This document shows positions 33,877 through 43,238 of a stretch of DNA of 64,000 bases, piece after piece. The stretch is from Limivivens sp034101475 (GTDB taxonomy: Bacteria > Bacillota > Clostridia > Lachnospirales > Lachnospiraceae). Position 1 is the first letter of the stretch, and each line of letters begins with the position of its first letter. The translations under genes were made by a program, and so were the position numbers. The notes under the pieces were generated by a model. It was given only the letters and a program-made list of their open reading frames with translations, had not been told where the DNA came from and did not search any database. The stretch is taken from assembly GCA_034101475.1 (NCBI GenBank), contig JAXEJQ010000157.1:1-64000 (forward strand). Reading direction: 5' to 3'.

Positions 33877-33984
33877 TGTCTGCCGGCGCAGACATCACCA
33901 ATAATAAAAGTCGATTGCTAACGCAATCCTACCCAATATTCGGATATCGTGGGACATTCGTCCCACTTTTATCCTCATATTGGG
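33877..33984. repeat. Cluster of hairpins in the carboxylesterase leader
   Basis: Three perfect stems lie in 108 bp: TGTCTGC/GCAGACA (33877-33894), GATTGC/GCAATC (33913-33928) and GTGGGAC/GTCCCAC (33949-33966). The last is enclosed by CCCAATAT/ATATTGGG (33932-33939, 33977-33984). In the minus direction the middle stem is followed by GACTTTTATTATT and may end the LysR transcript. The first stem sits just before the carboxylesterase ribosome binding site. Confidence 0.55.
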
Positions 33985-33997
33985 GCGGGTCAATCAG

Positions 33998-34906
33998 TCA
34001 TAAAACCCGTTCCTTGTACTTTCCGATCTCCTCCACATATTTCTTTCCCAGAGGACTGAGAGCTGTTCCCTTTCTGGTGAGATAGCCGATGGTCATCACC
34101 TCATCGGATTTCAGAGGAATCGCACAGTATTCGGAACCGTTCAGCTCCTCGCAGAGAATCCCCGAACACAGCGTATAACCGTTCAATCCTACCATCAGAT
34201 TCAGAAACGTGGCCCGATCATTTGCTTTAATAATCTGCTTATACTCGTAGGTACTCAGAACCTCTTCCGCAAAGTAGAAGGAGTTGTTGTTCCCCTGTTC
34301 AAAGGAGAGACATGGATAATCTGCCAGTTCTTCCATGGTAATCTCTTTTTTCTGCGCAAGAGGATTTCCCTTCCAGAGGTACACATAAATCCGGCATTCC
34401 AGAAGTTCATGAAATTCCAGGTCGTATTCCCGGAAAAGCTTGGTCAGCACATTCCGGTTAAAATCATTCAGATACAGAATCCCAATCTCGCTTTTGAACG
34501 TCCGGACATTGTCAATCACTTCATATGTCATGGTCTCATGAACGGCAAATTCATATTCGTCCATACCGAACTGCTTCACCAGTTCCACAAACGCCTTCAC
34601 CGCAAAGGTATAATGCTGCATGGAAACACTGAATTTTTTCTTTACGTTCTGTTTGGAAATATACTTGGATTCAATCAGACGGTACTGTTCAACCACCTGC
34701 CTGGCATAACCTAAAAATTCCTCGCCTTCCGGCGTAACCGTAATTCCCCGGTTATTCCGGCGGAATATCTCAACCCCCGTTTCATTCTCCAGTTCTTTAA
34801 TCGCTCCGGAAAGGCTGGGCTGAGAAATGAACAGGATTTTTGCAGCTTCGTTGATGGAGCTGCAGTCAGCTACGGTAATTGCATAGCGTAATTGCTGAAG
34901 TGTCAT
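33998..34906 (-). CDS. LysR family transcriptional regulator
   Basis: This 302-residue regulator has a winged helix-turn-helix at residues ~1-60 (SSINEAAKILFISQPSLSGAIKELENETG) and a two-lobed effector domain to the end. GGAG 8 nt upstream favours the ATG at 34906 over the one at 34912. It has its own promoter (34928-34957). The adjacent carboxylesterase is a possible target; the effector cannot be predicted. Confidence 0.88.
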   Translation of the reverse strand: MTLQQLRYAITVADCSSINEAAKILFISQPSLSGAIKELENETGVEIFRRNNRGITVTPEGEEFLGYARQVVEQYRLIESKYISKQNVKKKFSVSMQHYTFAVKAFVELVKQFGMDEYEFAVHETMTYEVIDNVRTFKSEIGILYLNDFNRNVLTKLFREYDLEFHELLECRIYVYLWKGNPLAQKKEITMEELADYPCLSFEQGNNNSFYFAEEVLSTYEYKQIIKANDRATFLNLMVGLNGYTLCSGILCEELNGSEYCAIPLKSDEVMTIGYLTRKGTALSPLGKKYVEEIGKYKERVL

Positions 34907-34927
34907 AGGCATTCTCCTTTACGGATT

Positions 34928-34957
34928 ATCTTACCACATATTCGCAGGAATTGTAAA
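34928..34957 (-). promoter_or_regulatory. Promoter of the LysR gene
   Basis: On the minus strand TTTACA (34957-34952) and TAAGAT (34933-34928) are separated by 18 bp, about 20 bp before the start codon. Confidence 0.5.
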
Positions 34958-35021
34958 TTTTTTATGTCGTCTGGTGAGCTTTTGCCTCACTGCAGCACTG
35001 CACCGTGCGCCTCCTCACACA

Positions 35022-35200
35022 GAGAAAGGCCGGCATGGTTTCACCTGCAGACATTCGGCCGATTTTTGAAAGATTTCCGAGCATAGCGACGGGAGGTTTG
35101 TCCGACCACGGTTTGATGGAGGCAAACCTCCCGTCGATAAGCGGCGCAGGAAATCTCAAAAATCAACGAGTCTGCATGGGGAATCATGCCGGCCTTTCTC
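35022..35200. repeat. 179-bp long inverted repeat
   Basis: GAGAAAGGCCGGCATG (35022-35037) is an exact reverse complement of 35185-35200. Inside, CGACGGGAGGTTTG (35087-35100) matches 35123-35136, and GATTTTTGAAAGATTTCC matches a slightly shorter right arm near 35149-35164. The whole element folds as one long, mostly paired stem. It fills most of the gap between the LysR and GH38 genes. No open frame or transposase is inside. Confidence 0.75.
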
Positions 35201-35205
35201 GTCCT

Positions 35206-35236
35206 GCTGACGCCGCACAGCGCATGCAGCGTCAGC
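35206..35236. other. Hairpin just after the GH38 stop codon
   Basis: GCTGACG / CGTCAGC arms lie 17 bp past the GH38 stop in the minus direction. No T-run follows, so it is more likely a 3' stabilising structure than an efficient terminator. Confidence 0.4.
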
Positions 35237-35252
35237 AAACCCGAACCAATTT

Positions 35253-38200
35253 TTAATAAAGCTTCAGCGTTACAATCTCAAAGGGCCGAAATTCCACCGT
35301 GCACCCTTCACTCTCTTCTGCCAGTACCCGTTCTTCTTCCTCCAGCATATTGCAGAGAACGATCCTGTGGAATCGCCTTCCGAAGATCAGCTCTGTCCGC
35401 GTCCTGCGGTTCCAGCACTCGTACAGCCGCACAACTTCCGCCTTTCCGTCTTCAGAGCGCTTCAGCACTTCCGCGATAATATTTTCATCCTCGGTCTGTA
35501 CCTCCCCGCAAATTCCGGGAAGTGTGGGAACAGAATCAGCCGTCAGCTCCCGGTCTTCTCTGACCTGTACCCGGAGCGGATTATTCAGGGCATAGGCCTC
35601 CCGCACCGTTCCTGCCTCCTGCCAGCTTCCCTCATGGGGGAAAATGGCGTAGACAAATTCGTGGATTCCCCGGTCCGCATGGGGATTCGGATAGCATCCG
35701 GACTTCAGCAGCGTCAGCCCCACTTCATTTTCTTCAATGCTGACCCCGTATTTGCAGTCACTTAAGAAGCTTACGCCGTAATCGTATTCCGAGAGATCCA
35801 GCCATTTCTGGAAACAAACCTCAAAGCGAGCCCGATCCCAGGAAGTATTTTTTACCGTGCTTCGTTTTACATTTCCATACTGAATCTCATAAACGGCTTC
35901 TCTGGTGTTTAATTCCAGCGGGAACAGCGCTTTCAGCAGAAGCTGATCCTCCTGCCAGTCAATCCGGGCATGAATATCGATTCTGGGGCTGTCCCGGTAG
36001 AAGGAAAAGGTTTCGGTGATTCTGGAGTTCAGATATTCCCAGGTAAGCTCCAGCTTCATCCGCACCGGCCCGGCTTCTGTCACCTGTCTGGAAATCAGAT
36101 TTTCCACCGGCCACTGCTTTTCCTTATAGTATTCAAAAATATTCCAGTTGTCATACTGATGAGGTTTGTCCTCATAGGTCATCAGCACATTGGCGCAGGT
36201 TCCCGGCTTCAGAAGCTCCCGCCCGGCCCGGGAATCATAAAAGGAACAGATCTGCCCGCAGTCGTTCCATTTCAAATGGCAGAAGGGCGTCACCGTCTCG
36301 GTCTCCGTACAGAAGAAATCCGAATATCCCGCTTCCGGCAGCTCTCCGGAAAGCAGCCGGTAGGTTTTCCAGCCCTTTGACGGCACCTGTACCGCCCGGA
36401 AAATCAGATTTCCCTGTTCGGTAAGCTGCAGCGGACGGATTTCCGAGCCGCTGACTGCCGCGTTTTTTTCATTTTTCCACTGCTCAGGCAGTTTTTCTTC
36501 CGGAATTTCCACAATTCCATCCACGGCTGTGCCGTTTGCGTTGAAAACAATCAGCGCATCCGGTTCCCCCGGAATCCGGGCAGCAATGCTGCCCAGGGCG
36601 TCCTCCTGAAGCTTCTCTGTGATTTCCTGCAGATGAGCGTATTCCTTCCGGGAGTCCTGATAAACCTCCTCGATGGAGGAACCCGGAAGAATATCATGGA
36701 ACTGATTCCGCATCAGAATTTCCCAGCCCTCAGCCAGGGCTTCCCCGGGATACGGCATTTCCGCATATGTTTCCGCCAGGGCAGACCAGGTCTCCGCGTT
36801 CAGAAGCCCGAACTCTCCTTTTCGGTTTGCCTTTTTGTTTTCCGCCATGGAGGTATAGGTTCCCCTGTGATATTCCAGATAAAGCTCGCCGGACCAGACC
36901 GGAAACGTTTCTTTTTCCGCTGTTTCATGAAGCCTCCGGAAAAAGGCACCTGCATGCTCCTGCTTCACCGCCGGGCAGCCAAAATGCCCGTCCTTCAGCC
37001 GGAGGGCCGTTTCCAGCATTTCCTCTGTGGGACCTCCGCCTCCGTCTCCATAACCGAAGGAGATCAGTACATTGTCATTCAGCGTCTTCTGCTGATACCG
37101 CTGCCAGGCTCCTTTGACCTGAGACGGGCAGACGGCGCCGTTATAATTTGTGGTAAAACCGGTGGTAAATTCCCTGCTGGTGCCGATCAGCCGACCGCCC
37201 TTCTGATAATCCCTGGTGGTAATAAAGTGCGTCAGAACCCGGGTCCCGTCAATGCCCTCCCACCAGAAGGTATCATAAGGAATCTGATTCGTCTCATTCC
37301 AGCTGATTTTCGTGGTCATGAAGCTGTGAATCCCACATTTCTCCATGATCTGCGGAAGGGCAGCAGAATATCCGAAAACATCCGGCAGCCACAGAATCTC
37401 ACTTTCTGTTCCGAATTCCTCCCGGAAAAATTTCTTTCCATACAGACACTGGCGCACCAGGGATTCCCCGCTGGTCAGATTGCAGTCCGCTTCCAGGAAC
37501 ATGGCGCCCTCCGGCTCCCATCGTCCTTCCTGTACCTTCTCCCGGATTCTATCATAGAGCCGGGGCTGATTTCGCTTCACATAGAGGTAAAGCTGCGGCT
37601 GACTGGACATAAACTGATAGTCCGGATAACGGTCCATCAGATTCAGAACCGTGGAAAAGCTTCGCGCGGCCTTTTCCTGGGTCACCTGCAGCGTCCAGAG
37701 CCAGGCCACATCAATGTGGGTATGACCGATACAGGACGCCGTGACCTCTGATACCGGAAGCTCTGCATAAGCCTCTGTCAGAAATGCCTCCGCCTGCTCC
37801 ACACTCCCGGCGAAGGAGGGACCGCCCGGGCTTCGAAAATCCAGCAGATTCACTGCGTCGTTCAGAATCCGCAGAAGCTGTCCGTATTCCCGGCTGTCCT
37901 CCTCCATCAGCTCCAGGCACTGCCAGGGTACCAGCAGATCATAGTACAGTTTCCGGACCTTTGAATCCACTGCCCGGATTTTACTGTTCCATTCCCGGAT
38001 GGACCCCCGCTCTCCCGTGTATACAGACAGGAAAACACTGACCTGCTGCCCCGGCCGGGCTGCTTCTGTCAGACGCAGAGTCCGGTGATTCACATCCATT
38101 CCCTGAACCAGACGTCCGTCCAGATACGCTGCCATCTGCGGATTGGTGGCATCCCACTCCCCTTCTCTTCCGGTGGACACTGCCAGCTCCACCGGCATTC

Positions 38201-38465
38201 CTTCCATTTCCTCCGGAATCCGGATCCTGGCAGTCAGGCCAAACCGGGCACCGCTTCTGCCTCCCAGAATTCCCGAAATTTCCATTTTTCCGCCGCTGTT
38301 TTCCGAAGAAATCCACTCCCAGTCCGAGGTATCCTCTGATACCCGGTCCGTGACCGGAAAATCTCCCTGTTTTCCCTGCCAGGCTTCAACCGTTTTTTCC
38401 AAAGGATAACAAAAGGGCTCCAGCTGTCGGAGAATCTCTCCGATCCGTTCTCTCAAAAAATCCAT
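35253..38465 (-). CDS. Alpha-mannosidase, glycoside hydrolase family 38
   Basis: A 1070-residue GH38 enzyme, a zinc-dependent retaining alpha-mannosidase. Visible marks are the zinc motif GHTHIDVAWLW (~250-260), the nucleophile Asp362 in WLPDVFGYS, GYGDGGGGPT, and the second zinc histidine in RNQFHDILPGSS (~595-606). C-terminal beta-sandwich domains complete the family layout. It has no signal peptide, so it should trim imported manno-oligosaccharides. AGGAGG precedes the ATG. It is the last gene of module 1 and follows the GH78 gene by 9 bp. Confidence 0.94.
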   Translation of the reverse strand: MDFLRERIGEILRQLEPFCYPLEKTVEAWQGKQGDFPVTDRVSEDTSDWEWISSENSGGKMEISGILGGRSGARFGLTARIRIPEEMEGMPVELAVSTGREGEWDATNPQMAAYLDGRLVQGMDVNHRTLRLTEAARPGQQVSVFLSVYTGERGSIREWNSKIRAVDSKVRKLYYDLLVPWQCLELMEEDSREYGQLLRILNDAVNLLDFRSPGGPSFAGSVEQAEAFLTEAYAELPVSEVTASCIGHTHIDVAWLWTLQVTQEKAARSFSTVLNLMDRYPDYQFMSSQPQLYLYVKRNQPRLYDRIREKVQEGRWEPEGAMFLEADCNLTSGESLVRQCLYGKKFFREEFGTESEILWLPDVFGYSAALPQIMEKCGIHSFMTTKISWNETNQIPYDTFWWEGIDGTRVLTHFITTRDYQKGGRLIGTSREFTTGFTTNYNGAVCPSQVKGAWQRYQQKTLNDNVLISFGYGDGGGGPTEEMLETALRLKDGHFGCPAVKQEHAGAFFRRLHETAEKETFPVWSGELYLEYHRGTYTSMAENKKANRKGEFGLLNAETWSALAETYAEMPYPGEALAEGWEILMRNQFHDILPGSSIEEVYQDSRKEYAHLQEITEKLQEDALGSIAARIPGEPDALIVFNANGTAVDGIVEIPEEKLPEQWKNEKNAAVSGSEIRPLQLTEQGNLIFRAVQVPSKGWKTYRLLSGELPEAGYSDFFCTETETVTPFCHLKWNDCGQICSFYDSRAGRELLKPGTCANVLMTYEDKPHQYDNWNIFEYYKEKQWPVENLISRQVTEAGPVRMKLELTWEYLNSRITETFSFYRDSPRIDIHARIDWQEDQLLLKALFPLELNTREAVYEIQYGNVKRSTVKNTSWDRARFEVCFQKWLDLSEYDYGVSFLSDCKYGVSIEENEVGLTLLKSGCYPNPHADRGIHEFVYAIFPHEGSWQEAGTVREAYALNNPLRVQVREDRELTADSVPTLPGICGEVQTEDENIIAEVLKRSEDGKAEVVRLYECWNRRTRTELIFGRRFHRIVLCNMLEEEERVLAEESEGCTVEFRPFEIVTLKLY

Positions 38466-38474
38466 GTTTTCCTC

Positions 38475-41345
38475 CTATCTGCTTCCGTCAAGGGCAGCAG
38501 CGCTGCTGTTTTCCAGTAAGGTAACCTCCACCTGCCAGCCCTCCAGTCTGCTGGCATCCACCCAAATCCCGGCCGGTACCTGGATCCGGTACCGTTTTTC
38601 CTTTCGCTCCCAGGATGCACGGATTACCCCAAAGGGGGTAGGCAGCGCGCCTCTGCACCAGCTTCCTGTCTGTTTTGGAACCTGAAGCTCCAGGCTGGTC
38701 CAGCCCTCACCGGTACGCCGGACGCCAAGCACCTGCTCCAGGCAGAACATCATCGGCGCCGCAGACCAGGAATGACAGTAGCTTCGGGTACGGCTGTTTT
38801 CATAAAAGCCCGGAAAAACCTCCCAGCAGGTAGTGGAATCATAATGCAGCATTTCTCCCCATCTGCCGCGGATATCCGCAAGGACCTCCTCCGTCTTTCC
38901 CAGCCGGAGCAGACAGGCATGGAGATAATAGAGCATAAAGGGCGATCCCACCTTTGCGAAATATTCCGGCGGATCCGTCAGATAGTTTTCTGTCACCGTC
39001 CGTTTCTTCTCATCCAGAATCCCCTCATAGAGATGCAGGAAAACGTGGGTCTGAATGCTGGACGTCTTCGACAGACCGGCCTCCGGGGACCAGCCGTCCA
39101 GGAAACACTGCTTCCCGGAATCCCACATTTTTTCATCGATGTACTGCAGAAGCCTGCCGCGAATGCTCCGGAAATGTTCCGCATCTTCCCCGAAGCCCAG
39201 CTTTTTTGCAAAGCCTGCGCCCAGCTCATAGCACCAGGCAAGGATAGCCTGCTGGCCGGTCACCACTCCGTAATTATGGATATCGAAAGCCGCCCAGTCC
39301 ATCATATTCCAGGCGGAAATCAGAAAACCGCCGTCTGCCCGGACAAAGCCTTCGTAATAATCCAGCGTGTCCTTTACCGGCCCGTAAAGCCTTTCCAGAA
39401 CACTCTCGTCTCCCGTCACATCGATGTACTGCTGAATCGAAATGATCCAGTTCATCATCCACATGGGAATGCTGGTGTTCCAGTCCGTGGGCGTCAGAGC
39501 ATTCAGCAGCTTGGTATTCTCCCCGGCGGTCACTGCCAGCTCCAGGTTATGGCGGATGAGCTCATAGTCCCCGAAAACACAGGCATTGATCAGCGCCGTC
39601 ATCTGGGCATCTCCGATCCAGAAGGCCTGCTCATAGGTCGGACAGTCCGTAAAGCTGTCCTCCAGACAAAGCTCATGGGTATGGCAGCACATCTCCCAGA
39701 TCCGGTTCAGCAGGAAATCATCACAGGCAAATTCTCCGCTTTTTGCCACCGCATAGGTCATATGGCGAATATGGAAGTCCCGGATCCGAGCCGGTTTTTC
39801 CGTCTCCCGGACGGTAATCATGGCATACCGTGCCCCCATTCGCGTCATACAGCGATACCTCTGCCAGCCCTTCCGGCAGATATACCGAAAGCCGTTATTC
39901 AGGCCAATGGTATAGTCGATTTCTCCTTCATACATATTTTCAAAACAATAAACATCCACAATGGTTCCGGCCTCCGCCTGAAGCTGAAACTCAAAGCTTC
40001 CCACATAAAGATCGCCCAGATCGACGATTACCCGCCGGTAATCTCCCTTCTCCGGGGGATAAAGCACCATGTCCTGATCATTGGCCCATAGAATTCCCCG
40101 CAGATCTCCCGAAGCAGCCTCCTGAGCCACCACTTTTTCTGTCCGGGCCAGCGATAACAGATAGGCATCCCGGAATACATACCGGGGTTCCACCCACCGG
40201 AAGGGCACATCCATTTCCGCCGCATGCTTCTGCAGTTCCTGCAGATTTCCGGCATCAAACAGATAGCAGTGCTCCTTCGTCTCCTGCTCCATCCGGTTGA
40301 ATTCGTCCAGCCCCCCATAAACCTGATGAAATCCGTCAATCATCGGAATGATCTGCTGGGTCGGCCCTGCCGTAAAGAAGCAGACGCCGCCTTCCTGGCA
40401 TACAAGCTCCAGGGTACAGGGAAATTCCAGCTCCAGATGACAGTACAAATCATCATATTTTCCGGAAATCTGCATCAGAAACAGATGCTTTCCTTTCCCG
40501 AGGTGCACCGGAATGCTCCGGTTGGCATTGGATACCGGATACAGCATCCCGTCTATCTTAAAATCTCCGATGATGCCGTTCCAGGTTCGGTTTGGAAATG
40601 CGATAATCCCGTCCATTTCCTCCGGGCTTTCAAAGACGAAGCCCAGCAGTCCGGAGAAAATCGTCTCGTTGGCATCCGCCCGGTCTCCGAAGAAGGCACG
40701 CCTGGTATTCACTGTAATCTGCTGACAGCCCTTCTTCACCTGCTGTACTGCCACGATATGCTCCGGGTACTGATTTTTCCAGGTGAAAGGACGGATATCC
40801 CGCTTCGCGAGGGTTCCCCAGACATCCGGAATTTCCCTGGCAGGCTTCCATTCTTTCAGAATTTCCGGATGCTCCATCCACATCCCGTCAAATTTCCGGG
40901 CATCATAATAATCGGTAAAGCCCAGATTCACGTTTCGCTTCGGTGCGAAGGACTGGTGTCCCAGGTCCAGCGCAGCGCGGGTTTCCCTGCCGGAGGCTGC
41001 CAGAACCCCCTCGCCCTGACGGACTTCAAAAATCACGCCTCCCGGCGCGTGTACCGTCTGATAAGTGGACCAGCCATAGCTCCAGACCCGCACAGCCAGG
41101 AAATTTTCTCCCGTTCTGATTTTTCCGTCCAGGGAATACACATCATAAAACCATTGATTCCGCCCGGAACGCACCGGCCCCCGTCCCAGCTCCTCTCCAT
41201 TCAGGTATACAATATACCGGGTGGAGGCACTGATTTCCAATGTAATATCTTCCTGCTCTGCATCTGCCAAAAAGAGGGCGCCAAAACACCCTCTCTGATT
41301 TTCCCAGGTTTCCGCACTGTCTGTCCAGATCCATTTACCTTCCAT
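38475..41345 (-). CDS. Alpha-L-rhamnosidase-like protein, glycoside hydrolase family 78
   Basis: A roughly 956-residue protein with N-terminal beta-sandwich domains (WIWTDSAETWENQRGCF, then LNGEELGRGPVRS) and a C-terminal (alpha/alpha)6 barrel. The GH78 signature DCPTYEQAFWIGDAQM (~620-640) supplies the acidic residues used by the inverting rhamnosidases, and a WNTSIPMW / MMDWAAFD aromatic site follows. The frame is open upstream, but AAAGGAGG 5 nt before 41345 fixes the start. The gene begins inside the last 11 bp of the UroD-fold gene, which implies translational coupling. It is cytoplasmic. Rhamnose specificity is likely but not proven, since GH78-like proteins vary. Confidence 0.85.
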   Translation of the reverse strand: MEGKWIWTDSAETWENQRGCFGALFLADAEQEDITLEISASTRYIVYLNGEELGRGPVRSGRNQWFYDVYSLDGKIRTGENFLAVRVWSYGWSTYQTVHAPGGVIFEVRQGEGVLAASGRETRAALDLGHQSFAPKRNVNLGFTDYYDARKFDGMWMEHPEILKEWKPAREIPDVWGTLAKRDIRPFTWKNQYPEHIVAVQQVKKGCQQITVNTRRAFFGDRADANETIFSGLLGFVFESPEEMDGIIAFPNRTWNGIIGDFKIDGMLYPVSNANRSIPVHLGKGKHLFLMQISGKYDDLYCHLELEFPCTLELVCQEGGVCFFTAGPTQQIIPMIDGFHQVYGGLDEFNRMEQETKEHCYLFDAGNLQELQKHAAEMDVPFRWVEPRYVFRDAYLLSLARTEKVVAQEAASGDLRGILWANDQDMVLYPPEKGDYRRVIVDLGDLYVGSFEFQLQAEAGTIVDVYCFENMYEGEIDYTIGLNNGFRYICRKGWQRYRCMTRMGARYAMITVRETEKPARIRDFHIRHMTYAVAKSGEFACDDFLLNRIWEMCCHTHELCLEDSFTDCPTYEQAFWIGDAQMTALINACVFGDYELIRHNLELAVTAGENTKLLNALTPTDWNTSIPMWMMNWIISIQQYIDVTGDESVLERLYGPVKDTLDYYEGFVRADGGFLISAWNMMDWAAFDIHNYGVVTGQQAILAWCYELGAGFAKKLGFGEDAEHFRSIRGRLLQYIDEKMWDSGKQCFLDGWSPEAGLSKTSSIQTHVFLHLYEGILDEKKRTVTENYLTDPPEYFAKVGSPFMLYYLHACLLRLGKTEEVLADIRGRWGEMLHYDSTTCWEVFPGFYENSRTRSYCHSWSAAPMMFCLEQVLGVRRTGEGWTSLELQVPKQTGSWCRGALPTPFGVIRASWERKEKRYRIQVPAGIWVDASRLEGWQVEVTLLENSSAAALDGSR

Positions 41346-42357
41346 CGCATCCTCCTTTACAGGCCTGTTTTCCGTATTCCCGCAGCAAAGAAATAAAATA
41401 CCGATAATCCTCCATGGTGGTTCCCGGCGGTGTCTGATGATCCATTCCAATCAGATATTTTCCGCTTCGGATGGTGGGAAGCAGCCGCTCCACCTCCTGA
41501 CGGATGGCTTCTTTGCCCCGGAACATACAGGTTTTATCAAAGCCGCCCAGCATCAGAAGATCGGGATACTGCCTCCGCAGTTCATTGACATCCACGCCGG
41601 ACTGGCGCTCCAGGGGAAGCACACCTTCCACACCCGCATTCAGAAACCATGGAACCGCTTTGTCTACTTTTCCGTCTGTATCCACAAAAACCCTGGTTCC
41701 GAACTTTTTAATCTCCGGAATAATCCGTTCATAATAGGGCTTCATAAATTCATTGAACATCTCTTCGGAAAGCATGGGACCCATATTGTAGCTTAAATCT
41801 TCTGCAATGGTCATAAAATCCGCATGCATATACTTCCCGAACTCATTGATCACTTTCACATGCCACTCTGCCAGATCCTCACAGATCCGGTGATACAGCT
41901 CCGGATAATCATAAAAGGAATACAGATGGGCCTCCGGTCCGAAGAGCTCCCGCGGAAACCAGAAATATCCGTTTATGGTATACCAGACAACCGTTTCCCC
42001 TTTTTCATGAAGAGGAATCGTTGCTTCTATCTGCGCTCTCATGCGCTCAACGGCGTCTTCCGGAAGAAAATACTTCCGAAGTCTCTCATAGTCCGCCTCA
42101 TTCTGCACAATGCCCGCACCATTGTATTTGCTGGCTGCCTTGGGACAGTCCTCCTGATAATGGGGAAACCAGAACTGGGTTATCTTATCCAGCTTAAAAT
42201 AATCAAAAATCTGGTAGTCGTTCATGCCTTCCGGCATTCCGGCCTTTTCCCACTCCCGAAGGGTGTCATCCCACCACATGGCCCACTCAAATACGGGACT
42301 TTCATCCACCGTGGGATCCCCGTTCATTACTTTTTGAAATCGTTCTCTTACAGTCAT
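41335..42357 (-). CDS. UroD-fold protein in the GH78/GH38 operon
   Basis: This 340-residue member of the uroporphyrinogen decarboxylase superfamily has the usual TIM-barrel ending (LLMLGGFDKT, then GMDHQTPPGTTMEDY). At the place where methyltransferases have H-x-C-G it reads FVDTDG, so zinc binding is not supported. AGGAGG lies 10 nt before the ATG. It is 14 bp downstream of the second permease and overlaps the GH78 gene by 11 bp. This tight position in a sugar operon argues for a sugar-related role and against heme synthesis. Its reaction is unknown. Confidence 0.8.
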   Translation of the reverse strand: MTVRERFQKVMNGDPTVDESPVFEWAMWWDDTLREWEKAGMPEGMNDYQIFDYFKLDKITQFWFPHYQEDCPKAASKYNGAGIVQNEADYERLRKYFLPEDAVERMRAQIEATIPLHEKGETVVWYTINGYFWFPRELFGPEAHLYSFYDYPELYHRICEDLAEWHVKVINEFGKYMHADFMTIAEDLSYNMGPMLSEEMFNEFMKPYYERIIPEIKKFGTRVFVDTDGKVDKAVPWFLNAGVEGVLPLERQSGVDVNELRRQYPDLLMLGGFDKTCMFRGKEAIRQEVERLLPTIRSGKYLIGMDHQTPPGTTMEDYRYFISLLREYGKQACKGGCDGR

Positions 42358-42371
42358 CGCTGTTTTTCCTC

Positions 42372-43229
42372 CTATCCTTTTACTGCGCCGCCGGTAAGAC
42401 CGGCCACGATCTGTTCTGAAAACAGAAAATAAATCACGACCACTGGAATCAGGGCGATGGTTGCCGCCGCAAAAATCTTATTCCAGTTCGCCAGAAAATT
42501 CGCGGAATAATTGTATACCGCCAGGGTTAACGTCCGCACACTGGTTTTTGTCAGAAAAACCAGTGGCATATAGAAATCATTCCAGAGCTGTACAAAATTC
42601 AGAAGTCCCACGGTGAAGATCACCGGCTTGGAGATGGGAACCACCATTTTGGTATAAATCTGGAACTCCGAGGCTCCGTCGATTCTGGCCGACTCAATGA
42701 CCGAAACCGGAAGCTCCCGGAAAAACCTGGAAAAGGTAAATACGGGGAAAGACAGATTCGCCGTATAAATCAGCACCAGGCCAAACAGGTTGTTGTTCAG
42801 ATGGGCTCTGGTCAGCATAATAAACAGAGGCAGAATTCCCAGCTGAATCGGGAACATCATTCCCACGAGAAAATAATTCTGCAGAAAGGCCTTTCCCCTG
42901 AACTCATACTGTGCCAGACCGTAGGCCACCATGGAGGCCACCAGCTCCAGACAGATCAGAGAAACCCCCACCAGGATCACACTGTTCATAAAATACCGGA
43001 AAAAATGCTCCTCTCCCAAAACGATGGCATAATTTTCCAGGGTAAAGCTTTTCGGCCATCCGAGTGTATTATTGATCAGATCCGATTTGGTCTTAAAGGA
43101 AGACAGAATCGTACTTCCAATGAGAAAGATGGAAAGGGAAGAATACACAATCAGAATGACGGAAATCAGATTTTTCACAAATCGGGTGCTTGTCGCCTCA
43201 ATCTTTTTATTTTTTCCATGCTTTTTCAT
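42372..43229 (-). CDS. Sugar ABC transporter permease (MalG-like), module 1
   Basis: A 285-residue inner-membrane permease with six predicted helices. The EAA loop SARIDGASEFQIYTKMVVPISKP (~185-207) contacts the ATPase. GAGGTGA precedes the ATG. It lies 9 bp after the partner permease. No ATP-binding subunit is encoded in the module, so a shared MsmX-type ATPase elsewhere is expected. Confidence 0.93.
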   Translation of the reverse strand: MKKHGKNKKIEATSTRFVKNLISVILIVYSSLSIFLIGSTILSSFKTKSDLINNTLGWPKSFTLENYAIVLGEEHFFRYFMNSVILVGVSLICLELVASMVAYGLAQYEFRGKAFLQNYFLVGMMFPIQLGILPLFIMLTRAHLNNNLFGLVLIYTANLSFPVFTFSRFFRELPVSVIESARIDGASEFQIYTKMVVPISKPVIFTVGLLNFVQLWNDFYMPLVFLTKTSVRTLTLAVYNYSANFLANWNKIFAAATIALIPVVVIYFLFSEQIVAGLTGGAVKG

Positions 43230-43238
43230 CGTATCACC

